From the NCBI GenBank assembly GCA_963837585.1, contig CAWINX010000001.1, positions 62,001-126,000 of the forward strand: DNA of 64,000 bases, written 5' to 3'. Numbering within the stretch: position 1 is the first letter of the stretch; the number at the start of each line of letters is the position of its first letter. Both the position numbers and the translations under genes were made by a program. The stretch is from CAWINX01 sp963837585 (GTDB taxonomy: Bacteria > Actinomycetota > Thermoleophilia > Solirubrobacterales > 70-9). The notes under the pieces were generated by a model. It was not told the DNA's origin, made no database searches, and saw nothing but the letters and a program-made list of their open reading frames with translations. Positions 8,605-18,889 of this stretch are shown here, in pieces.

Positions 8605-10277
8605 GTGGCGTCCGGCCGATGCCGCTCGATGATTCGTTTGAAGTCGGTGCCCGCGGGGAGGGTTCCGAAGGCCTGGCCCCAGTCGCCTGAAAGGCGCGAG
8701 GCGCAGAAGGCATCCGCGACGGCCTTGTCGCCATAGCGGATCAGCAGCGAAGCCTGCAGGGCGAGGGCCATGCGCTCGACTATGTGGCGGGCGCGGGCCT
8801 GGATCGTCTCGATGTCGCCTGGGATCTCGTCGCGCAGCGAGGAGACGTAGGCGTCGAGGCGAGGCTCCGCTCCGGCGCCCTCGAGCACCTCAGCGAAGAA
8901 GGCCTCGATCGAGGCCGGGTCCTTGACCATCGCGCGCAGCACGTCGAGGCACTGGACGTTGCCCGAGCCCTCCCAGATCGAGGCGAGCGGCGCCTCGCGG
9001 TAGAGGCGCGGCATCCCCGACTCCTCGACGTAGCCGTTGCCTCCCAGGCATTCCAGGCACTCGACCGCGTGGGAGGGGGCGCGCTTGCAGAGCCAGTACT
9101 TGAGCACCGCGTTGGTGAGGCGGCGGAACTCGATCGCTTCCTCGTCGCCGGCCGCCACCTCGTCGTAGGCGCGGGCCAGCCGCATCGCTGAGACCGTCGC
9201 CGCTTCGGACTCGACGCAGAGGTCGGCGAGCACGTTGCGCATCAGCGGCTGGTCGATCAGCTTGGCGCCGAAGGCGGAGCGGTTGGCGGTGTGGTGGAGG
9301 GCCTGGACGACGCCGGCGCGGTAGCCGGTGGCGGCGCCGATCACGCAGTCGAGCCGGGTGTGGTTGACCATCTCGATGATCGTCGGCACCCCGCGCCCCT
9401 CCTCGCCGACCATCCGCGCCCAGGCGCCGCGGAACTCGATCTCGCTGGAGGCGTTGGAGCGGTTGCCGAGCTTGTCCTTGAGCCGCTGGATGTGGAAGCG
9501 GTTGCGCTCCCCGTCGGGGGTCCAGCGCGGCATCAGGAAGCAGGAGATGCCCGAGTCTGTCTGGGCGAGGACGAGGAAGGCGTCGCACATCGGCGCCGAG
9601 CAGAACCACTTGTGACCGAGGAGCTCGTACTCGGCGCCAGGCCCGCCGCCGTTCAGCGGCGTCGCCGTGGTCGTGTTGGCGCGGACGTCGGAGCCGCCCT
9701 GCTTCTCGGTCATCGCCATTCCGCAGAGCGCGCCGCTCTTGCGATCGGCCGGCATCGAGCGCTCGTCGTAATCGAGCGAGAGGAAGCGCTCCTCCCACTC
9801 GGCGGCCAGCTCCGGCTGTTTGCGAAGCGCCGGGATCGCCGAGTAGGTCATCGAGATCGGGCAGCCGACGCCGCTCTCGGCCTGCATCAGCAGCATGAAG
9901 GTCGCGGCGCGGGCGACGTGGGCGCCCGGCCCCGGCTCGCGCCAGGGCATCGCGTGCATCCCGTTGCCGACGCCGATCCGCATCAACTCGTGCCAGGAGG
10001 TGTCGAACTCGACCTCGTCGATCCGGTGGCCGTAGCGGTCGTGGGTCTGCAGGACGGGCTTGCGCTCGTTGGCCTCGAACCCCCAGCGGATCGTCTGATG
10101 CGACCCGCAGATCGCGCCAACCTCGCGCGCCCGGTCCTCGGCCCAATCGGCCCCCTCGCGGCGCAGCGCCTCGACCAGCGGCCGGTCCGCGTCGAAGGGG
10201 TTGTAGTCCTCCAGCGGGGCCGGCTGGTTGAAGACCTCGTGCGTCGCGGCGCCCGTCGATCTCTCTGCCGTAGCCAT
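8598..10277 (-). CDS. aidB: AidB-like acyl-CoA dehydrogenase family protein
   Basis: This is a 559-residue flavoprotein of the acyl-CoA dehydrogenase superfamily, close in length to E. coli AidB (541). It shows AidB-type features: MTEKQGGSDVR for flavin/substrate contacts, HKWFCSAPMCDAF, and the C-terminal block REAPLASIWEGSGNVQCLDV. AidB is induced by DNA alkylation in E. coli and may destroy alkylating agents or bind DNA; the role here is inference, and a plain acyl-CoA dehydrogenase remains possible. An open frame continues far upstream over icd, but the ATG at 10277 gives the family N-terminus. It is divergent from icd, 39 bases away. Confidence 0.85.
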   Translation of the reverse strand: MATAERSTGAATHEVFNQPAPLEDYNPFDADRPLVEALRREGADWAEDRAREVGAICGSHQTIRWGFEANERKPVLQTHDRYGHRIDEVEFDTSWHELMRIGVGNGMHAMPWREPGPGAHVARAATFMLLMQAESGVGCPISMTYSAIPALRKQPELAAEWEERFLSLDYDERSMPADRKSGALCGMAMTEKQGGSDVRANTTTATPLNGGGPGAEYELLGHKWFCSAPMCDAFLVLAQTDSGISCFLMPRWTPDGERNRFHIQRLKDKLGNRSNASSEIEFRGAWARMVGEEGRGVPTIIEMVNHTRLDCVIGAATGYRAGVVQALHHTANRSAFGAKLIDQPLMRNVLADLCVESEAATVSAMRLARAYDEVAAGDEEAIEFRRLTNAVLKYWLCKRAPSHAVECLECLGGNGYVEESGMPRLYREAPLASIWEGSGNVQCLDVLRAMVKDPASIEAFFAEVLEGAGAEPRLDAYVSSLRDEIPGDIETIQARARHIVERMALALQASLLIRYGDKAVADAFCASRLSGDWGQAFGTLPAGTDFKRIIERHRPDATG

Positions 10278-10316
10278 CGTCCCTGATTCTCGCACGCTCG
10301 CTAGGGTGCCGCGTCG

Positions 10317-11531
10317 ATGGCGAGAATCAGCGTCGAGAACCCGATCGTCGAGCTGGACGGCGACGAGATGACCCGGATCATCTGGGCCTTCATCAAGGAG
10401 CAGCTGGTCCTTCCCTACCTCGACGTCGAGCTGGAGTACTTCGACCTGGGGATCGAGAGCCGCGACGCGACCCGCGACCAGATCACCGTCGATGCGGCGG
10501 AGGCGATCAAGGAGCACGGCGTCGGAGTCAAGTGCGCGACGATCACCCCCGACGAGGCGCGGGTCGAGGAGTTCGGACTCCACGACATGTACCGCTCGCC
10601 GAACGGGACGATCCGCAACATCCTCGGCGGCGTCATCTTCCGCGAGCCGATCGTCATCTCCAACGTGCCGCGACTGGTGCCGGGTTGGACCAAGCCGATC
10701 GTGATCGGCCGCCACGCCTTCGGCGACCAGTACCGCGCCACCGACTTGGTGGTCCCCGGCGAGGGGACGCTGACACTCACATATACGCCGAAGGATGGCT
10801 CCGAGCCCGTTGAGCTCGATGTCTACGACTTCCCCGGCGGGGGGATCGCGATGGCGATGTACAACCTCGACGATTCGATTCGCGACTTTGCCCGGGCCTC
10901 GATGCGCTACGGCCTGGAGCGCGGCTTCCCGGTCTACCTTTCGACCAAGAACACCATCTTGAAGCGCTACGACGGCCGCTTCAAGGACGTCTTCGCCGAG
11001 GTTTACGAGGATGAGTTCAAGGCGGACTTCGAAGCCGCCGGCCTCACCTACGAGCACCGGCTGATCGACGACATGGTCGCCGCCGCGTTGAAGTGGGAGG
11101 GCGGCTACGTCTGGGCCTGCAAAAACTATGACGGCGATGTGCAGTCCGACACCGTCGCGCAGGGCTTTGGGTCGCTCGGCCTGATGACCAGCGTGCTGAT
11201 GACCGCCGACGGCAAGACCTTCGAAGCGGAGGCCGCACACGGCACCGTCACCCGCCACTACCGCCAACACCAGCAGGGCAAGCCGACCTCCACCAACCCG
11301 ATCGCCTCGATCTTCGCCTGGACCCGGGGGCTTTCGGCCCGCGGGCGCCTTGACGGCACCCCCGAGGTTTCGAGGTTCGCCGAAACCCTCGAGCGGGTGT
11401 GCGTGGAGACGGTGGAGAGCGGCAAGATGACCAAAGACCTGGCGCTGCTGATCGGCCCCGACCAGGAGTACCAGACGACTCAGGAGTTCCTAACCTCGAT
11501 CGACGAGAACCTTCAAAAGGCGATGGCATAG
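10317..11531 (+). CDS. icd: NADP-dependent isocitrate dehydrogenase (eukaryote-like type)
   Basis: This TCA-cycle enzyme converts isocitrate to 2-oxoglutarate. The 404-residue sequence is of the homodimeric type found in eukaryotes and some bacteria. It shows DGDEMTRIIW near the N-terminus, the RSPNGTIRN substrate loop, WACKNYDGDVQSD and the cofactor segment AAHGTVTRHY followed by STNPIASIFAW. The frame is intact. It is followed 39 bases later by mdh, and sdhA/sdhB lie a few kilobases upstream, so much of the oxidative TCA branch is clustered. NADP preference is family knowledge from the HGTVTRHY region, not measured. Confidence 0.95.
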   Translation: MARISVENPIVELDGDEMTRIIWAFIKEQLVLPYLDVELEYFDLGIESRDATRDQITVDAAEAIKEHGVGVKCATITPDEARVEEFGLHDMYRSPNGTIRNILGGVIFREPIVISNVPRLVPGWTKPIVIGRHAFGDQYRATDLVVPGEGTLTLTYTPKDGSEPVELDVYDFPGGGIAMAMYNLDDSIRDFARASMRYGLERGFPVYLSTKNTILKRYDGRFKDVFAEVYEDEFKADFEAAGLTYEHRLIDDMVAAALKWEGGYVWACKNYDGDVQSDTVAQGFGSLGLMTSVLMTADGKTFEAEAAHGTVTRHYRQHQQGKPTSTNPIASIFAWTRGLSARGRLDGTPEVSRFAETLERVCVETVESGKMTKDLALLIGPDQEYQTTQEFLTSIDENLQKAMA

Positions 11532-11570
11532 CGCCGTCGCACCCAATTCGACCTCAGGAGAGACGATTTC

Positions 11571-12558
11571 GTGAGCAGCCCAGCCAAAGTCACCGTCACC
11601 GGCGCCGCCGGACAGATCGGCTACGCACTTCTTTTCAGGATCGCCAGCGGCGCGATGCTCGGCCCCGACACACCGGTGGAGCTGAGCCTGCTTGGAGATT
11701 CCCGATGCCGTCAAGGCGGCGGAGGGCACCGCGATGGAGCTCGACGACTGCGCATTTCCGCTGCTCAGTCGAATCGATATCTACGACGACCCGAAGCAGG
11801 CCTTCGAAGGCGCCAACGTGGCGCTGTTGGTCGGTGCTCGGCCGCGCGGTCCGGGCATGGAGCGCGCTGACCTGCTGGAGGCCAACGGCGGCATCTTCAA
11901 ACCGCAGGGTGAGGCGATCAACGCCGGCGCCGCCGACGACATCAAGGTGCTGGTGGTCGGCAACCCGGCCAACACCAACTGCCTGATCGCAATGTCCAAC
12001 GCGCCCGACGTGCCGCGCGAGCGATTCACCGCGATGACCCGGCTCGACCACAACCGGGCGATCTCCCAGCTCGCCAACAAGCTGGGAGTGCCGGTGAGTG
12101 CGGTCACCAAGATGACGATCTGGGGCAACCACTCGACCACCCAGTACCCCGACCTGGTGAACGCCAAGGTGAACGGATCCGGCGCCTGGGACGCCGTCGA
12201 CGACGAGGCCTGGATCGCCGACGAGTTCATCCCGCGGGTGGCCAAGCGCGGCGCCGAGGTGATTTCGGCTCGCGGAGCCTCCAGCGCCGCCTCCGCGGCC
12301 AACGCCGCAATCGACCATGTCCATGACTGGGCGCTGGGCACCCCCGAGGGGGATTGGGTGTCGATGTCGGTTCCGGCCGACGGCTCCTACGGAATCGAGG
12401 AGGGCATAGTCACCGGCTACCCATGCACCTGCGCCGGCGGCGAGTACACGATCGTCGAAGGACTAGAAGTCCCCGAGTTCTCACAACAGCGGATCGACGC
12501 CACCGTCGCCGAGCTGCGCGAGGAGCGCGAAGCAGTCAGTGCTCTCGGCTTGGTTTAG
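11571..12558 (+). CDS. mdh: malate dehydrogenase, one frameshift
   Basis: This enzyme interconverts malate and oxaloacetate with NAD. It opens with the dinucleotide motif TGAAGQIGY after a GTG start and continues in a second frame from EIPDAVKAAEGTAMELDD. That frame contains GNPANTNCL, the substrate arginine region MTRLDHNRA and the catalytic histidine in WGNHSTTQYP. The break is a single extra G in the run at 11694-11695; removing it joins both parts into a 328-residue protein of normal length. It follows icd in the same direction. The inverted-repeat element at 12564 begins 5 bases after the stop and probably terminates it. Confidence 0.88.
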
Positions 12559-12563
12559 GCACT

Positions 12564-12660
12564 CCCGGTAGGGGTGAAGCGTCTTGTACTTTTTCCGGAG
12601 TGACGCCCGCGGACAGACGACCACTGTCTTCGGAAAAAGTTAAGCGGAACCCCTACCGGG
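12564..12660. repeat. dispersed inverted-repeat element, copy B
   Basis: A perfect 12-bp outer inverted repeat (CCCGGTAGGGGT and ACCCCTACCGGG) encloses ACTTTTTCCG and CGGAAAAAGT. It is related to copy A at 8511-8604 in the opposite orientation. The flanks GAAGCGTCTTGT and TAAGCGGA are shared; the central 34 bases are not. It again lies between convergent genes (mdh and the AT-hook protein gene), supporting a two-way terminator role. Confidence 0.75.
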
Positions 12661-12676
12661 ATGCGCCCACAGCTGC

Positions 12677-13066
12677 CTACTTGGCCGTGTACTGACGACC
12701 CTTCTTGGTGACCCGTCCCTCTTTCTGCAGGTCGCCGAGGACCCGGTAGAGGTAGTTGGGCTTGATTTTCATCGTCTTGGCGATCTCCGAGGCGCTGATG
12801 CCGGGATTGTCGGCGATCAACTTCACCGCCTGATCGGCGCGAGTGCCACCGCGACGGCCGCGGCGTTTGCGGGGGGCGGCGGTTTTTTTGGAGGTGGAGC
12901 CTTTGGGACGACCGGGGCCGCGACGACCACGGGGACGACCGGGGGCCTTGCCCTCAACCAGATTGGCGAGAGCGCGCTCAAGGCGCTTACGCTCGTCGTC
13001 CAACTCATGGAGTCGCTTTTCGAGAAGCTCGCGAGCCTCATCGATCACACTGGAAATGCTTGCCAT
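12677..13066 (-). CDS. coiled-coil, AT-hook and winged-helix DNA-binding protein
   Basis: The 129-residue basic protein has three visible parts. An N-terminal charged heptad-like helix spans about residues 8-38. A linker contains repeated GRPRGRRG, PGRPKGS and RKRRGRRGG motifs like AT-hooks (about 42-75). A C-terminal winged-helix-like module, ISASEIAKTMKIKPNYLYRVL, spans about 89-125. This layout suggests a nucleoid-associated or histone-like regulator. I do not recognise a named family. A 9-bp inverted repeat at 13111-13135 upstream is a possible self-binding site. The gene is convergent with mdh across the repeat. Confidence 0.65.
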   Translation of the reverse strand: MASISSVIDEARELLEKRLHELDDERKRLERALANLVEGKAPGRPRGRRGPGRPKGSTSKKTAAPRKRRGRRGGTRADQAVKLIADNPGISASEIAKTMKIKPNYLYRVLGDLQKEGRVTKKGRQYTAK

Positions 13067-13110
13067 CTCTTCCTTTCATCAGTAACTCCTGCCCTGGTGG
13101 CAGTGTGGCA

Positions 13111-13135
13111 CATAGTCACAGTGAGTGTGACTATG
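13111..13135. promoter_or_regulatory. inverted repeat upstream of the AT-hook protein gene
   Basis: Arms CATAGTCAC and GTGACTATG are a perfect 9-bp inverted repeat with a 7-base centre. It lies 45 bases upstream of the minus-strand start at 13066 and downstream of the desaturase stop at 13163. No T-tract follows in the transcribed direction, so an operator for the downstream regulator is more likely than a terminator for the desaturase. Confidence 0.45.
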
Positions 13136-13162
13136 GAAATGGTTAAGAAGATTTGGCCAATC

Positions 13163-14044
13163 TCAGGCGGCGCGCTGCGCTTGGCGTTCCGGTGAGATTC
13201 GGACCACGTTCCAGGCAAGGCCTAGCTTCTCCATCGCTCCAATCACCAGCGCCGAGGGATCGAGTTCCCAGCGCTTCAACCCATGGACGGCCGAGCGGGG
13301 AAACGCGTGGTGATTGTGGTGCCAGGACTCACCGAGGGATGGCAACGCCAACCAGAAGACGTTTGTCGACTCATCGTCGGTCTCAAACCGCCGTGTGCCG
13401 AGGAAGTGACAGACCGAATTGACGCTCCAGGTGACGTGGTGGACGAAGAAGATGCGAACCAAACCGCCCCAGAGGAGGCCGGTCGCGGCGCCAACCAGGC
13501 TGCCGCTGACGATGTATCCCGCCAGCGCCGGGATCGCCAGGCTGAGGACGACGAGCCAGACGAAGCGGCGTCCGATCAGGCGCATCCCGCGATCTTCGTA
13601 AAGGTCGGGCGCGTAGCGCTTCCAGTCGGCCCTTCCCTGCGTGGACATCAACCAGCCGGAGTGGGCGTGCCACAGCCCGGCCAGCACGCCCCGCACGCCC
13701 TCCTCGTGGCCGACGTGGGGACTGTGGGGATCGCCTTCCTTGTCGGTGTGGGCGTGGTGCTTGCGGTGATCGGCAACCCAGGAGATCACCGGTCCCTGGA
13801 CCGCCATCGAGCCGAATATGGCGAAGGCGTACTCAAGTGGCTTCGAGGTCTGAAATGCCCGGTGGGTGAGCAAGCGATGGAAGCCGACGGTGATCCCGAT
13901 CGCGGTGAGTAGGTACATGACCGCGGCGATCACCAGGTCCGCTGGGCTCACCAGGCTGTTCCAGAGCAGCACAATGGCGGCGAGGGTCGCGACAAACGGC
14001 ACGACCACCGCTCCCAGGTTGGCGTACTTCTCGACGCGGCTCAT
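13163..14044 (-). CDS. acyl-CoA desaturase (membrane fatty-acid delta-9 type)
   Basis: This membrane diiron enzyme introduces a double bond into acyl chains, adjusting membrane fluidity. The 293-residue protein has the three histidine boxes HRLLTH (56-61), HRKHH (93-97) and HNHH (243-246), and four hydrophobic segments in the usual pairing around them. Length and boxes match bacterial and yeast-type stearoyl-CoA desaturases. The frame is intact. It is followed, reading with transcription, by the AT-hook protein gene, and preceded 44 bases upstream by another membrane hydroxylase-like gene on the same strand, so the two lipid genes may be coexpressed. Confidence 0.9.
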   Translation of the reverse strand: MSRVEKYANLGAVVVPFVATLAAIVLLWNSLVSPADLVIAAVMYLLTAIGITVGFHRLLTHRAFQTSKPLEYAFAIFGSMAVQGPVISWVADHRKHHAHTDKEGDPHSPHVGHEEGVRGVLAGLWHAHSGWLMSTQGRADWKRYAPDLYEDRGMRLIGRRFVWLVVLSLAIPALAGYIVSGSLVGAATGLLWGGLVRIFFVHHVTWSVNSVCHFLGTRRFETDDESTNVFWLALPSLGESWHHNHHAFPRSAVHGLKRWELDPSALVIGAMEKLGLAWNVVRISPERQAQRAA

Positions 14045-14087
14045 CGGCCCTATTACTCGGACCGACGATCCGGGTTACAGGGTCGTT

Positions 14088-14716
14088 TCAGCCCTTGCGC
14101 CTGGTGCGCGGCAGGGTTCTGAACACCACGTCCCAAATCGGCGAGGAGACGCCGAACCCGTAGCGGTGATCCTGGAAGTGGTGGCGCATGTGCTGTTCGC
14201 GCAGGCGCTTGCCGAGGTCGGACTTCGGCACAAAGTGGTGGACGTAATAGTGCGTGTAGTCGTAGAAGAGGTAGCCGCCAATGAATCCGGCGAAGAGGGG
14301 ATAGGCGGCCGGCGTTCCGAACAGCAGGGTGAAGGCGAGGAAGAAGAGGGCGGCGAGGGGGATCGCGACGGCCGGCGGCATGACCAGGCGCAGCTTGTCG
14401 TTGGGGTGGTCGTGATGGATGCCGTGGATGATGAAGTGCATCCGCCGTCCGACGCGTTGTCGGGCTCCCAGTGGAAGACGAGGCGGTGCAGCCAGTACTC
14501 GGTCATCGTCCAGATCCCGACTCCGGCCAGGGTGAGCAGCGCCAGCTGCCAGGCGGCGTAGCCGCGATCGGCGCCAAGCCACTCCATCGCGACGACCACC
14601 GGGACGAAGACGATGGCCGGGATCGCCGGGTGAACCCGCGAGAAGAAGTTGAGGAAGTCGCTCTCGAAGAGCTGCGGCGAGGCCGCCAGCTTGTCGGTCC
14701 GGTCGTGGGCTTCCAT
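14088..14716 (-). CDS. sterol desaturase / fatty acid hydroxylase family protein, one frameshift
   Basis: This is a membrane diiron protein of about 209 residues. The first frame has TEYWLHRLVFHW (first histidine box, HR..FH). After a break near 14450 the second frame carries HGIHHDHPND, YDYTHYYVHH and REQHMRHHFQDH, the remaining histidine clusters. One missing C in CAACGCGTCGG would join them (reading DNRVGRRMHF). Relatives hydroxylate fatty acids, sterols or carotenoids; the substrate here is unknown. Its position beside the acyl-CoA desaturase suggests lipid modification. Confidence 0.8.
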
Positions 14717-14856
14717 CCCGAGGTCGAATGGTAGCGGCGCCGGATGGCGACCCTCGCAAGACGCGGGGAAAGTTGTGACGAGACTGTGTCAAAGAGGTTG
14801 CGATTTGCGGAATTGGCCCCCGCGGCGCCGGCCCTGCGCTGCCAACATGCGCCGCC

Positions 14857-15045
14857 ATGCCGCGCAAGCCCAAAGCCCCCAGCTGCGAGGACTGCTACTT
14901 CCACCGCAATCTCCTCTGCGCCCTCGAGCTGAACGAGCCCTGCGCGACCTTCCGCCCCAACCGCCCCGAGGGCCTCGTCCCGCCCCGCCAACCGGCCCTG
15001 CTCATGCGCCCCCCGCGCTGGGCGACTCAGTCTCGCGCTGCGTAG
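14857..15045 (+). CDS. small cysteine-motif protein (CxxC-x8-C)
   Basis: The 62-residue basic protein has a compact cysteine motif, CEDCYFHRNLLCALELNEPC (residues 10-29), resembling a small zinc-binding knuckle, then FRPNRPEG and a proline-rich tail. No named family is recognised; similar short proteins are, to my memory, present in related actinobacteria, which would need a search. The start ATG follows a 140-base spacer after the divergent hydroxylase. Its C-terminal part (PPRWATQSRA) has a near copy, APRWETQFRM, encoded in another frame at about 15196-15228, so the 3' end may have been duplicated or interrupted by the palindrome at 15045-15177. Confidence 0.6.
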   Translation: MPRKPKAPSCEDCYFHRNLLCALELNEPCATFRPNRPEGLVPPRQPALLMRPPRWATQSRAA

Positions 15046-15177
15046 GGCCCGCGAGGGCAACCTCGCCGGATGCCTACCACCGCCCTTTCGGGCGGTGGAA
15101 CTGAGTGCCCCCTTCGGGGGCCCCGAATCTCTCCGCGGTGCCGGGGGAGGCACCGTCGAGGCAGCCCCCGCGGGCCC
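15045..15177. repeat. large branched palindrome with three internal hairpins
   Basis: The outer arms GGGCCCGCG and CGCGGGCCC pair perfectly, extended inward by AGGGC/GCCCC and CCTCG/CGAGG. Inside are three hairpins: CCACCGCCC/GGGCGGTGG with a TTTC loop, GCCCCC/GGGGGC with a TTC-type loop, and CGGTGCC/GGCACCG. The cloverleaf-like layout fits a structured RNA or a cruciform-forming element. It starts on the last base of the preceding small gene's stop codon. From 15178 to 15320 I see no further gene, only the partial duplicate of that gene's tail. Confidence 0.55.
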
Positions 15178-15320
15178 CACGGACCGTGACAAGGGCCCCC
15201 CGCTGGGAGACACAATTCCGCATGGCTAGCTATCAGCTCCCGAAACGTCTCGCGCGGCATGGGGGCTTGAGCCCGGCGATGCGGCTCGCGTGGGTGTCGC
15301 GAAAGCTTCCCCGGCTTCTC

Positions 15321-15408
15321 GGGCGGGTGGCGCGGTAGGGGGTACCGCCCTGAGGAAGCTTTAGCTACCGGAAGGGCGGTGGGTCCCCTGCCGCGACAGG
15401 ACCCGCCC
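15321..15408 (+). repeat. nested-hairpin repeat, copy 1 (candidate structured RNA)
   Basis: Four nested stems are visible: P1 GGGCGGGT/ACCCGCCC, P2 CGCGGTAGGGG/CCCCTGCCGCG, P3 ACCGCCC/GGGCGGT and P4 AGC-TTTA-GCT. Conserved internal loops are GG/ACAGG between P1 and P2, and TGAGGA/ACCGGAA between P3 and P4. A second copy at 63309-63400 keeps the loops while P2, P3 and P4 change on both sides. It lies 27 bases upstream of the preferred GTG start of hsp20 and could be its leader, or simply a dispersed element. Confidence 0.75.
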
Positions 15409-15435
15409 GCCAAGCCATCGGGCTATGTTTTGGCC

Positions 15436-15878
15436 GTGCCGCAACGTGACCCGTTCGCCAATTTCGCCCGCATGCGCCGCGAGATGGACCAAATGCTTGG
15501 AGGAGGCTGGAGCCGGACGACCTACGTGAGTCGCCGCAGCCCCGGTTTCTCGCCCAACGTCGACGTGTACTACTGCGGCGATCCGCAGCGCGCCGTGGTC
15601 AAGGTGGACCTGGCGGGAGTCGAGCTGGCGGACGTCACGATCGAGGTCAGCGCTCGCCAGCTCGCAATCAACGGAGAGCGCCCGGTGCAGGAGACCGAGG
15701 GTCGCGTCTACCAGCAGGTGGAGATCCCGTCCGGTCCCTTTCGCCGGGTCGTCGAGCTCCAGGTTGACGTCGACGCCGAGCGCGCCAAGGCGAACTACGA
15801 AGACGGCATCCTGCGGATCGAGCTGCCGTTGCGAGACCCCGCCGAGACCACCCGCCGCGTCCCGATCGGGCGAGACTG

Positions 15879-15879
<1 letters not shown>
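15436..15879 (+). CDS. Hsp20/alpha-crystallin small heat-shock protein
   Basis: This ATP-independent holdase binds unfolding proteins. The 147-residue form starting at GTG 15436 (VPQRDPFANF) has an alpha-crystallin domain from about residue 40: FSPNVDVYYCG, VKVDLAGVELADVTIEV, GRVYQQVEIPSGPFRRVVEL and YEDGILRIELPL (the family G-I-L strand). The frame is open further upstream, but that part is the nested-hairpin repeat, so I prefer the internal start. Its stop shares an A with the ATG of lon, so chaperone and protease are made together. Confidence 0.9.
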
Positions 15880-18263
<2,384 letters not shown>

Positions 18264-18322
18264 CCATATAAACCGATTCGGGTTATCCTGAACGTCTCGA
18301 CCGACCTCAGCGAGGAGAAGGC

Positions 18323-18748
18323 ATGACCAAGACAAGGGCGACCCAGGCCGCCGACCTTTATGCGACCGCGCGTGAGCACCCCTACGTGCAGCGCTTGATC
18401 GAGGACAAGGAGCTGCGCGACAACATCCGCGACGCCTTCGAGGCCGCCCGCGGCGCCTACGGCCGCGCGAACAGCAACGGCAAGGGCCCGGTCAAGGCGA
18501 TGACCAGCGACCGCAAGGTCCAAAAGGACCTGCGCGCCGCCGCCGAGAGCCTCCGCGACGCCTCCGAACAGCTGCGCGCCCCGAAGCGGCGCAAGAGCCG
18601 CCTCGGTCGTCTGGTCCTGCTCGCGCTGATCGGCGCGGGGCTTGCCTTGATCCTCAGCGAGGACGCCCGCAAGACCGTGCTCGACGCCCTCTTCGGCGCC
18701 GAAGAGGAGTTCGAGTACACCTCCACCACCAGCATCAACGGCTCCTGA
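18323..18748 (+). CDS. small membrane-anchored protein of unknown function
   Basis: The 141-residue protein has a charged, mostly helical N-terminal two thirds, then a basic stretch (PKRRKSRLGR) and one hydrophobic segment (LVLLALIGAGLALIL, about residues 97-111). It ends in an acidic tail EEEFEYTSTTS. The positive-inside rule suggests a cytoplasmic N-terminus. No family is recognised. A good ribosome site, GAGGAGAAGG, precedes the ATG. Its stop codon begins the inverted repeat at 18746-18866, which probably acts as the terminator. Confidence 0.65.
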   Translation: MTKTRATQAADLYATAREHPYVQRLIEDKELRDNIRDAFEAARGAYGRANSNGKGPVKAMTSDRKVQKDLRAAAESLRDASEQLRAPKRRKSRLGRLVLLALIGAGLALILSEDARKTVLDALFGAEEEFEYTSTTSINGS

Positions 18749-18866
18749 CGAGGCCCAGGCGTCGTCATACGGCGTCCTCGGTCGGCCGGCTGCGGGTCAC
18801 GCACCGAAGTGCGCTCCCCTTGCCGGCCTCCCTGCGTCCTGGTCTGACAACGCCTGGGCCTCGTCA
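18746..18866. repeat. large branched palindrome with 22-bp arms
   Basis: Arms at 18746-18767 and 18845-18866 are inverted repeats with one mismatch, beginning TGACGAGGCCCAGGCGT. The 77-base loop holds an inner stem GGCCGGC/GCCGGCC and a hairpin GCAC-CGAA-GTGC. It overlaps the stop codon of the upstream gene and ends 23 bases before tetR. It could terminate transcription, but the inner structure is more than a simple terminator needs. Confidence 0.6.
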
Positions 18867-18889
18867 GCGGCACTAAATAGACTGATCGG

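Noticed and set aside
10278..11270. N-terminal extension of the AidB-like gene by about 330 codons
   Set aside because: It is antisense to icd, shows no conserved sequence and the family N-terminus begins at 10277.
15321..15408. Known riboswitch (cobalamin, TPP, c-di-GMP) in the hsp20 leader
   Set aside because: None of the diagnostic boxes of those classes is present; only the repeat's own conserved loops are seen.
15379..15435. Upstream start for hsp20 inside the repeat
   Set aside because: Would add residues encoded by the nested-hairpin element; the GTG at 15436 fits the family start.
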